7,983 nt of DNA from NCBI GenBank assembly GCA_902489595.1, contig CABUAS010000079.1, positions 1 through 7,983 on the forward strand, written 5' to 3'. Positions 1 to 5,837 of the stretch are shown in pieces (positions within the stretch are counted from its first letter, which is position 1; the number at the start of each line of letters is the position of its first letter). The translations under genes were made by a program, and so were the position numbers. The notes below the pieces were generated by a model. It worked only from the letters and a program-made list of their open reading frames with translations. It made no database searches and was not told where the DNA came from. Origin of the DNA: an uncultured Oscillospiraceae bacterium (lineage in GTDB: Bacteria; Bacillota; Clostridia; Oscillospirales; Acutalibacteraceae).

Positions 1-48
1 AAATATTATGTCAATATAAAATTTATTAAAATGATTGGCATATTTCTA

Positions 49-77
49 TTGACAAATTAATTTCGATGTCACATAAT
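49..77 (+). promoter_or_regulatory. Sigma-A promoter of the GH63-like gene
   Basis: A perfect -35 box TTGACA lies at 49-54 and a CATAAT -10 box (5 of 6 to consensus) at 72-77, separated by exactly 17 bp. Transcription would start near 84, leaving a leader of about 28 nt before the TTG start at 112, with an AAGAGGA ribosome binding site at 98-104. The 10-mer acataatatt at 71-80 covers the -10 box and is the reverse complement of the 10-mer at 2-11, so a regulator site could flank the promoter. That last point is inference. Confidence 0.75.
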
Positions 78-111
78 ATTAGAAAATTTTTTATTTTAAG
101 AGGACAGGAAT

Positions 112-2796
112 TTGAAAAATAAAAATTTTGTAATGCCGAAATGGGGACCTTATTCAAAAAAATATATGGGCATTTCACGAATTATCGAAAGTCTTGCAGA
201 TTCGGGCGCAAGATTTGATTTTATTCCCCACCCTACATTGTGGAACAGCGCCGTGGCAGTGCCTAATGTTACTGTGCCGTCGTCTTATCATCTGTGGCAG
301 TGCAGTGCCGATTATTCATATTTTTCATACAGATATGAGCTTATGTGGAAAGATATGGTTTATGCCGATGTTTCGTTTTCAAAAATGAATGACGAGGCGT
401 ATCTGCTCAGGTGCGAATTTGTGAATAATACCGAACTTTCGCAGAACTGCCTTTTGAATCTGTATGCCTCACTTGAATTTCCCGAAACAGAGTACTGCAC
501 GGTAAAAACGCCTGAAAAATGCGTGCTTAAAACGGCGAATGATTATGATGAATATAATTACGCAGTTTCACGCCCGTGGGATACCGAAAATCCCGACGGT
601 ATGTTTAAAGGAATGTTTCGTGATAAGTTGTTTTATCTCGGCAAAGGTCTTGGTGACAGATGTGATAATGCCCACGTGCATTACCTTGGCTTAAAGCCGT
701 TCGGCTGTGAAAAGGGCGACACGGTTTCATATACCTTTGATAACTGCGCCGATTTTGAAAATCCTGTTATCGCCGTGAGATACAGAACTGTTACTGACGG
801 TGATGCCGTATTTATGCTCAACGGCGAAAAGATTGTTTTTGAAAACAGCATTGATTTAAGTATTGCATATCTGCCTTTTTCTGAAAAAATTTTGCTTGAA
901 AGTCTCGGAACTGCGGGAATAGAACTTGATTTTTTTGCTGTTTTGGAGGATAATGAAAAAGAAGATATAAAGATCAACTATGTTAAAAGGGCGTTTGTGC
1001 CTGAAATCAGTTCTGAAAATATCGGCAGTGGCAGAAAAACTCTGCTAAAATACAGTGATATTGAAAAACCGTTCTGTATTTTGACGCACAATGAGAATAC
1101 GAGAGAAAGAACGCTTGAATCAGGCTCGCTTGAAGATGCGCTCATCAACCGTCTTTCGAACGGCGATGTTACTTATGACGATTTAAAAGAAACATTTTCA
1201 GCGTCGTTCAGCCGTAAAACAAGTGATGAGGGCTTTTTCCATAATACGCTTATCAAATCAATTTTCATAAAGCCAAACAGCAGGCACGTTGAATATGCTG
1301 TTATATCTCTCGGTGATTTTGACCCTCTGCCGAATGAGCAGTATGAGCACATTTACAATGAAAAAAAGGCTCTGTGGCAGAATTCGGCATTTAACAGTGC
1401 AGGTGAAAAATATCAGTTGTCTGTTGATATTCTGCGCTCAACGCTTTTAACAAATACCGTGTATCCTGTTTATAATCACGGCACAAATGTTGTGCACCAT
1501 ACCCCCGGCAAAAGGTGGGACAGTTTTTATACGTGGGACAGCGGTTTTATCGGTCTCGGTCTGCTTGAAGAAAGCACTGATTTGTGCCGCTATGTGCTTG
1601 AAACTTATCTTTGTGACGAGGATAATAAGGATTTTGCCTTTCTTCTTCACGGCTCACTTGTGCCGACGCAGTTTCCTGAATATTTTGAACTTCTCAAAAG
1701 GTGCAATGACAAGTCGGATTTGAATTGTATTTATGACAAAATGAAACGCTATTATGAGTTTCTGAGGGGCAGAGAGTGCAGTTCAACTTTTGCAAAATTC
1801 GGTAATAATCTGCTTACGGCGTATGATTACTGGTATTCGCACTGCGGTATGGATGATTACCCTGCCCAGATGGAGATGATTGCACGCAGAAATGAGCAGT
1901 ACACCTGCCCGTGCCTTACAACAGCGCAGGTAATTCTTGCCGGCAGAATAATGAAAATGACTGCGGTTTACCTCGGCAAAAATGATGATGTGAAAATTTA
2001 TGATGACGATATTAAGAAGTCGGTAAATGCGCTTAATAATCTTGCGTGGGACGATGAGTCAGGCTATTTCAGCTACACCGAATATGATGAAAACGGCAGA
2101 CTGAAAGGCTTTATGAGAACCGAAAACGGCGAGAATTTCAATAAGGGTATGGACGGTGTTTATCCTGTTGTGGCAGGCGCAGTTTCGGGTGAGCGTAAAG
2201 AAAGAGTATTTTCTCATATTAAAAATCCGAATGAAATGTGGTCAGAATCGGGCATTTCGGCAGTAGATATGTCTGCCTCATATTATCATAGCGACGGTTA
2301 TTGGAATGGCAATGTGTGGATGAGCCATCAGTGGTTTATCTGGAAAGCAATGCTTGATAACGGCGACGTTGATTTCGCCTTTGAAATTGCTGACAGGGCG
2401 CTTGAAATGTGGAAAAATGAAACTGATTTTTCTTATAATACATATGAGTGTTTCGGTATTGATACACAGCGAGGCGGTTGGTTTCATAATTTCGGCGGTC
2501 TTTCTGCACCTATTCTTATCTGGGCGAATGCTTATTATAAGCCGAAAACGGTTACAACCGGCTTTGATGTGTGGACAGATTATCAGAATGTAACGGAAAA
2601 CGGCGCTGAAATTTCATTTAAATATTTCGGTGAAAATGATAAATACAGTATGGTTGTAACGCTTGATGACGGTTTTGAATACAGAGCATTTCTTGATGAC
2701 AGCGAAATCCAGTTTTCCGAGCGTGTCGGCGGTGCAATGGAATTTACATTTGACGGCAGTGTGAAATCAGGCGTTTTGAAAGTAATGCCGGTTTAA
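112..2796 (+). CDS. GH63 / trehalase-like (alpha/alpha)6-barrel glycoside hydrolase
   Basis: An 894-residue enzyme predicted to hydrolyse an alpha-glucosidic (or related) bond in the cytoplasm; no signal peptide or membrane segment is seen. The TTG start is chosen because AAGAGGA sits 7 nt upstream, while the in-frame ATG at 133 has no ribosome binding site. Residues 1 to about 430 look like beta-sandwich material, with a beta-rich stretch at about 201-285 that may be an inserted binding module. The barrel follows. Its landmarks are W469-D470 with W475-D476-S-G-F, the GMDDYP motif at 579-584 (D581 matches the general acid of GH63, compare the DDYP motif of processing glucosidase I and the GMD of E. 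coli YgjK), GYWNGNVW at 729-736 (GH63 has YWRGxxW) and E779 in YECFG, the expected general base, followed by G-rich WFHNFGG. A small beta-domain closes the C-terminus. It has its own promoter. The exact substrate cannot be told: GH63 includes alpha-glucosidases and mannosyl- or glucosylglycerate hydrolases. Family call fairly sure, substrate unknown. Confidence 0.82.
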   Translation: MKNKNFVMPKWGPYSKKYMGISRIIESLADSGARFDFIPHPTLWNSAVAVPNVTVPSSYHLWQCSADYSYFSYRYELMWKDMVYADVSFSKMNDEAYLLRCEFVNNTELSQNCLLNLYASLEFPETEYCTVKTPEKCVLKTANDYDEYNYAVSRPWDTENPDGMFKGMFRDKLFYLGKGLGDRCDNAHVHYLGLKPFGCEKGDTVSYTFDNCADFENPVIAVRYRTVTDGDAVFMLNGEKIVFENSIDLSIAYLPFSEKILLESLGTAGIELDFFAVLEDNEKEDIKINYVKRAFVPEISSENIGSGRKTLLKYSDIEKPFCILTHNENTRERTLESGSLEDALINRLSNGDVTYDDLKETFSASFSRKTSDEGFFHNTLIKSIFIKPNSRHVEYAVISLGDFDPLPNEQYEHIYNEKKALWQNSAFNSAGEKYQLSVDILRSTLLTNTVYPVYNHGTNVVHHTPGKRWDSFYTWDSGFIGLGLLEESTDLCRYVLETYLCDEDNKDFAFLLHGSLVPTQFPEYFELLKRCNDKSDLNCIYDKMKRYYEFLRGRECSSTFAKFGNNLLTAYDYWYSHCGMDDYPAQMEMIARRNEQYTCPCLTTAQVILAGRIMKMTAVYLGKNDDVKIYDDDIKKSVNALNNLAWDDESGYFSYTEYDENGRLKGFMRTENGENFNKGMDGVYPVVAGAVSGERKERVFSHIKNPNEMWSESGISAVDMSASYYHSDGYWNGNVWMSHQWFIWKAMLDNGDVDFAFEIADRALEMWKNETDFSYNTYECFGIDTQRGGWFHNFGGLSAPILIWANAYYKPKTVTTGFDVWTDYQNVTENGAEISFKYFGENDKYSMVVTLDDGFEYRAFLDDSEIQFSERVGGAMEFTFDGSVKSGVLKVMPV

Positions 2797-2799
2797 TTC

Positions 2800-2869
2800 G
2801 GGTCGATGATGGCATCGACCCCTACAATGATAAAAAATGCCTTGTAGGGGAGGGCCTCTGCGCCCTCCC
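2800..2869. repeat. Composite of three abutting hairpins (REP-like element, copy 1)
   Basis: Three perfect inverted repeats follow one another without a gap. A: gggtcgatg 2800-2808 with catcgaccc 2813-2821, loop 4. B: ctacaa 2822-2827 with ttgtag 2842-2847; this pairing can grow to 9 bp (2819-2827 with 2842-2850) by stealing three bases from each neighbour. C: gggagggc 2848-2855 with gccctccc 2862-2869, loop ctctgc. Hairpin C recurs at 7806-7827 and, with one wobble, at 5649-5670. No T-run follows, so it is not a normal intrinsic terminator. The element starts 4 nt after the GH63-like stop codon. It may protect the mRNA 3' end or be a dispersed palindromic element; both are inference. Confidence 0.8.
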
Positions 2870-2905
2870 GTTAAATAAAAACTTTATATGAAAAAGGGTG
2901 AAAAT

Positions 2906-4549
2906 ATGGCAAACAGATTAAGCGGAAGCAATAATGAACCTCTTAAAATTCAGTTTATAACCGATACCCATTATTACTCACGCAAAACGGGCACATCGGG
3001 CAGTGCCTATGAAAAAGAAGAGGCTAAATCACAGATGGTGATTAAGGACAGCGACCTTGTTCTGAAAAAAGCCTTTGATATGCTTTGTGAGGATACTTCA
3101 ACCGATATTGTTGTGCTTTCAGGCGATACAACAAGAAACGGTGAAATAGATTCGCATACTGAATTTATTGAAATGCTGCGTGATTTAAAAAAACGCGGAA
3201 AGCGTGTTTATGTTATAACCGCAACTCACGATTTTCAGGACGGCGGTACAACAGCAGGTTTTGACGGCGATAACAGAACCGTTGTTCCTGCCGTGGCAGA
3301 CAGGCATGATTTGTGGGATATGTATTATGAATTCGGTCCGAATGAGGCTATTGCAGCTTTTCCGCAGTCACTTTGCTATGTTGTTCAGCTTGCGCCCGGT
3401 TACAGGCTTTTTGCTCTTAATGATGATACTAATGATAAGGAAGAGGGCAGAGGCTCGGGCTACAGTGATGAATGTAAGCAGTGGATTCTGGAGCAGCTGA
3501 AAGATGCTCACGATAATGACCAGTATGTTATTGCGATGACTCACCACCCGATGATTTCACCGTCACCGTTTTACTCTATCATAGGTAAAAACGATATGCA
3601 GCGTGACCATGAGGAAACGAGAGAGATTTTTGCCGATAACGGGCTTCATTGTATGCTTACGGGTCATACCCACGTACATAATATAGGCTATATCACAACA
3701 AAAAAGGGTAACAGATTTTATGATATTTCAAGCGGCGCTGTAATCGGCTGCCCACCTGTTATGAGAAATGTAACCTTTGACCCGAAAAATGCGAAAATTG
3801 ATGTTGATACAATAAAGATTACCGATGTTCCCGGCATTGATACAAACGGCAAACCGTTTGATGAATATATGAAAGACTTTTTCTTCGGTATGATTGCAAA
3901 GGTTATCTGGGCTATGGGCAACGATATTGATGTGCTTGCAGAAATGACGCCCGCTTTTTCCATTCCCGGTGAAAAGGTCAAAAAGCTCGGTTGGCTCATC
4001 AAGCCTGTCGGAAAATTTCTTAATAAGCTTACTTTTAAAAAGGTCTGGCGCCTGTGCAAAAAGGAATGCGGTCTGAAAAAGGCTGATATCGCCGATATTG
4101 CCGATAACAAAGTTACCGATTTTATTCTTAAACTTGTTCAGAATCTTTACTGCGGCGATTCGCCTTATACACCCGATACAAGAGAGTATAAGCTCACCTG
4201 CGGACTGCTGAACATTATTGATTCTTTTCTTGATACAATTCATCTTTCAATCGGAAAATTCCTTAAGGGTGCAACAAGCGTTCGTTCGCTTGTAGAACCG
4301 CTCCTTTGGAAAAACAGCGAATTTAAAGATGATTCGGCAGCACTTCCGCTTTATCCTGTTTATGATGATGAAAATCCTGCACCGAAAATGCAGGAAGAAA
4401 AGACATTTACCGATACCGTAAGGAAAAGCAAAAAAGGTCCGCTTGTTTTGCTTATCTTAGTTCTTGCGGTTATCCTGTTGTTTGCAATTTTACTCGGTAT
4501 CATTGCACTGATTGTATGGGCGATTATTGCGATTATAGGCTTGTTATAA
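2906..4549 (+). CDS. Calcineurin-like metallophosphoesterase with C-terminal membrane tail
   Basis: A 547-residue protein of the two-metal calcineurin phosphoesterase superfamily, which cleaves phosphomonoesters or phosphodiesters. Motifs are in canonical order: D20-T-H22, G73-D74 in SGDTTRNGE, T107-H108-D109, H213-H214 in THHP, and G253-H254-T-H256. The usual GNH(D/E) motif reads ATHD, so the metal- and phosphate-contacting Asn is Thr. The phosphoesterase domain ends near residue 290. Residues about 300-500 are unassigned and largely helical-looking. The last about 38 residues are almost wholly hydrophobic after a Lys-Lys pair, giving one long or two short membrane helices, so the enzyme is probably tail-anchored with its catalytic domain in the cytoplasm. 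I prefer ATG 2906 because AAGGGTGA lies just upstream; the in-frame ATG at 2888 adds 6 residues but has no ribosome binding site. No promoter was found in the 109-nt gap after the previous gene, so readthrough transcription is possible. The substrate is unknown. Confidence 0.85.
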   Translation: MANRLSGSNNEPLKIQFITDTHYYSRKTGTSGSAYEKEEAKSQMVIKDSDLVLKKAFDMLCEDTSTDIVVLSGDTTRNGEIDSHTEFIEMLRDLKKRGKRVYVITATHDFQDGGTTAGFDGDNRTVVPAVADRHDLWDMYYEFGPNEAIAAFPQSLCYVVQLAPGYRLFALNDDTNDKEEGRGSGYSDECKQWILEQLKDAHDNDQYVIAMTHHPMISPSPFYSIIGKNDMQRDHEETREIFADNGLHCMLTGHTHVHNIGYITTKKGNRFYDISSGAVIGCPPVMRNVTFDPKNAKIDVDTIKITDVPGIDTNGKPFDEYMKDFFFGMIAKVIWAMGNDIDVLAEMTPAFSIPGEKVKKLGWLIKPVGKFLNKLTFKKVWRLCKKECGLKKADIADIADNKVTDFILKLVQNLYCGDSPYTPDTREYKLTCGLLNIIDSFLDTIHLSIGKFLKGATSVRSLVEPLLWKNSEFKDDSAALPLYPVYDDENPAPKMQEEKTFTDTVRKSKKGPLVLLILVLAVILLFAILLGIIALIVWAIIAIIGLL

Positions 4550-4577
4550 CGATTTTTTAAAACTGTAAAAATTTTTC

Positions 4578-4606
4578 TTGCATACGCATACAACATTTGC
4601 TATAAT
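4578..4606 (+). promoter_or_regulatory. Extended -10 sigma-A promoter of the GtrA-like gene
   Basis: TTGCAT at 4578-4583 and a perfect TATAAT at 4601-4606 are 17 bp apart, and TGC directly precedes the -10 box, giving an extended -10 (TGnTATAAT). The start of transcription would be near 4613. A strong AAAGGAG ribosome binding site at 4636-4642 lies 9 nt before the ATG at 4652. Confidence 0.85.
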
Positions 4607-4651
4607 AGGTACGAAATACTTTTCTATTAAAATTTAAAGGAGAAAAAATTT

Positions 4652-5281
4652 ATGGCAGAAAAGAAAAAATTCAGCCTCGGCGGCATTGATAATGCAGCAG
4701 AGGAAAAAGGCTCATTCATTAAAACTGTATGGCAGCTTGTAAAATTCCTTGTTGTTTCAGGTCTTGTAACAATTATTCAGTTGGCACTTGCAGCATTGCT
4801 TCCTTTGGTGTGCGACCAGATACATACATTGCTTCCTGAATTCCTCAGAGGTATTTTTACACCTACAATGTTCACAACAGGTTCAGAAGAAGCAGCAAAG
4901 TATGTTATCGACGGTGTTGTAACCTGGGGTTATGTGCTTCCTTTCCTTCTTTCAAACCTCATTGCTAATATTTATGGCTTTTACCAGAATAAGAAGACTA
5001 CATTTAAATCAGATGCTCCGTGGTATTCATTTGCAGCATACATAATTCTTCTTTTAGCTCTTATTCTCTTCTCAACATGGATGCAGGGCGCAATCGTAGG
5101 TGCTCTTCTTAAGATTGAAGCTTCCAACTGGTTCCTTAACATTATTACAAACGAATCTGTAGCTCGTTTGCTCGCTTCTATGGCAGCAGGCTTCGTTCAG
5201 ATGGTAGTTCTCTTCCCGATGGAAAAATTCGTTCTTCTCAAAGAAAAGAAAGGCGAAGAGAAAGCAGAAGAAGCAAAATAA
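4652..5281 (+). CDS. GtrA-like four-helix membrane protein
   Basis: A 209-residue integral membrane protein resembling the GtrA/DPMS family, whose members are linked to moving or presenting polyprenyl-linked sugars for surface polysaccharide or glycan modification. Four hydrophobic segments are visible at about 29-53, 93-112, 125-153 and 169-190. The NKKTTF motif at 113-118, just after helix 2, corresponds to the N-(R/K)-x-(W/Y/T)-x-F signature of this family. It is longer than typical GtrA proteins (about 120-150 residues), with an enlarged loop between helices 1 and 2, a 25-residue charged N-terminus and a Lys/Glu-rich C-terminal tail, both probably cytoplasmic. It forms its own transcription unit between a strong promoter and an intrinsic terminator. 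All 22 Ala codons are GCA or GCT, none GCC or GCG, unlike the neighbouring genes; this suggests high expression. No glycosyltransferase partner is in the window, so the role is inferred from the family only. Confidence 0.75.
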   Translation: MAEKKKFSLGGIDNAAEEKGSFIKTVWQLVKFLVVSGLVTIIQLALAALLPLVCDQIHTLLPEFLRGIFTPTMFTTGSEEAAKYVIDGVVTWGYVLPFLLSNLIANIYGFYQNKKTTFKSDAPWYSFAAYIILLLALILFSTWMQGAIVGALLKIEASNWFLNIITNESVARLLASMAAGFVQMVVLFPMEKFVLLKEKKGEEKAEEAK

Positions 5282-5300
5282 TTAATGCTTTAAAATTTTT

Positions 5301-5335
5301 CAATGGATGTCCGTTCGGGCATCCATTGTTTTTTT
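5301..5335 (+). terminator. Intrinsic terminator of the GtrA-like gene
   Basis: A stem of caatggatg (5301-5309) with catccattg (5320-5328) is extended by a T-G wobble and two C-G pairs to a GTTC loop, and is followed directly by seven T at 5329-5335. It starts 20 nt after the stop codon. There is no matching T-run on the other strand, so it works only in the + direction. Confidence 0.95.
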
Positions 5336-5357
5336 AAGTATTAAATGAAATTTAACA

Positions 5358-5386
5358 TTGACATAATATTTTAATCGTCATATAAT
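5358..5386 (+). promoter_or_regulatory. Fully consensus sigma-A promoter before the ABC ATPase fragment
   Basis: TTGACA (5358-5363) and TATAAT (5381-5386) are both perfect and separated by the ideal 17 bp. Transcription would begin around 5392-5394, at the very start of the inverted repeat that follows. This is the best promoter in the window, yet what it drives is only a short broken gene. Confidence 0.88.
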
Positions 5387-5388
5387 CT

Positions 5389-5426
5389 AATTATTGATAA
5401 TCAGGAGGAAAAGATTATCAATAATT
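5389..5426 (+). promoter_or_regulatory. Perfect 14-bp inverted repeat with a Shine-Dalgarno in its loop
   Basis: The arms aattattgataatc (5389-5402) and gattatcaataatt (5413-5426) pair without mismatch, and the 10-nt loop aggaggaaaa (5403-5412) carries a perfect AGGAGG. The left arm begins 3 nt after the -10 box, so as DNA it could be an operator over the transcription start. As RNA it would be a hairpin at the extreme 5' end of the message presenting the ribosome binding site in its loop. Only ATT (5414), ATC (5417) or ATA (5421) lie at start-codon distance; there is no ATG, GTG or TTG. Confidence 0.85.
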
Positions 5427-5602
5427 TCAAAAAATATTCAGCCGTTTTTTTTAACTGTTTTGCTTGCGATTACGGCACCCGTCTTGTTATGATGCCCGAG
5501 GGAAACGCCCGCCTTGATATAAGAGGCGAAGAAAAGAAAAACGCAAAAGTTGAGGATTTACTCGAAATATTTGACGAAGTCAGCATAGAAAAAGGCAACT
5601 GA
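5414..5602 (+). pseudogene. C-terminal fragment of an ABC-transporter ATPase
   Basis: An open frame of 62 sense codons plus TGA runs from ATT 5414 to 5602. From about codon 19 the product reads DYGTRLVMM, then GNARLDIRGEEKKN and KVEDLLEIF. This matches my recollection of the C-terminal end of ATPases of the tryptophan/tyrosine-type ABC uptake systems (pattern YGxRLxMM, then LDIxGEEKKNLTVEDLLxxF). The Walker A, signature and Walker B regions are absent, and those proteins are usually about 250 residues, so roughly 200 residues are missing. The frame has no normal start. Either ATT/ATC is used behind the AGGAGG, or translation could begin weakly at ATG 5489 (37 residues). Probably a deletion remnant that kept or acquired an active promoter; a short functional peptide cannot be excluded. 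The family match is from memory of the pattern. Confidence 0.6.
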
Positions 5603-5646
5603 TTTTTTGATTGTGTCTTTTTCCGATATGTGTTGTTGGTGAAATA

Positions 5647-5672
5647 ACGGGAGGGTCTCCGTGCCCTCCCGT
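5647..5672. repeat. GC-rich palindrome (REP-like element, copy 2)
   Basis: acgggaggg (5647-5655) pairs with ccctcccgt (5664-5672); a T-G wobble (5656 with 5663) closes a six-base loop ctccgt. It is the same core as hairpin C of the element at 2848-2869 and the copy at 7806-7827. It lies 44 nt after the end of the ABC fragment and lacks a following T-run. Confidence 0.8.
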
Positions 5673-5703
5673 AAAATTAATTTAACGGAATTCTTTACTT
5701 TAT

Positions 5704-5728
5704 CGGGCGGTATCATCCGCCCGCTTTT
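5704..5728 (+). terminator. GC-rich hairpin with short T-run, possible terminator
   Basis: cgggcgg (5704-5710) pairs perfectly with ccgcccg (5717-5723) around the loop tatcat, followed by cTTTT. It may end a transcript of about 335 nt from the promoter at 5358-5386. The layout (7-bp GC stem, six-base loop, trailing CCCG) is like the gggaggg palindromes, so it may instead be a variant of that repeat family. The T-run is short, so termination would be partial at best. Confidence 0.5.
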
Positions 5729-5735
5729 CATTGTT

Positions 5736-5802
5736 GCACAAAAATTTGTGCTGTTTCTTATGTATAATGTGCATAGATTTTGTTGCGGATATATACTATA
5801 AT
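5736..5802 (+). promoter_or_regulatory. Control region of the GH13 gene: operator-like palindrome and -10 boxes
   Basis: A 16-bp palindrome GCACAAA-aa-TTTGTGC covers 5736-5751. Two good -10 boxes follow, TATAAT at 5763-5768 and TATAAT at 5797-5802 (overlapped by TATACT at 5792-5797), but none has a recognisable -35 box at 16-18 bp. For the first box, the -35 position (5740-5745) falls inside the palindrome, which suggests a promoter that needs an activator or is blocked by a repressor there. Sugar-responsive control would fit the gene's role, but the regulator is not identified. Confidence 0.45.
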
Positions 5803-5837
5803 TAAATATTATGTGATTTATTATAGGGGGTAAAAAT

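Noticed and set aside
112..2796. Trehalase (GH37) as the identity of the first enzyme
   Set aside because: The fold is shared, but the trehalase signatures (PGGRF..., QWDxPxGW) are absent, and GMDDYP is the GH63-type acid motif.
2842..2889. Promoter for the phosphoesterase gene using ttgtag as the -35 box
   Set aside because: At 17 bp downstream the sequence is ctcccg inside a hairpin arm, and no -10-like box with a matching -35 was found.
3718..4243. Two overlapping minus-strand frames of 130 and 171 codons
   Set aside because: Both are antisense to the phosphoesterase, overlap one another in different frames and show no family pattern; they cannot both be real, and neither is supported.
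4550..4577. Possible terminator after the phosphoesterase gene
   Set aside because: The stretch is almost pure A/T with only weak A-T pairing and no GC stem, so it does not meet the pattern of an intrinsic terminator.
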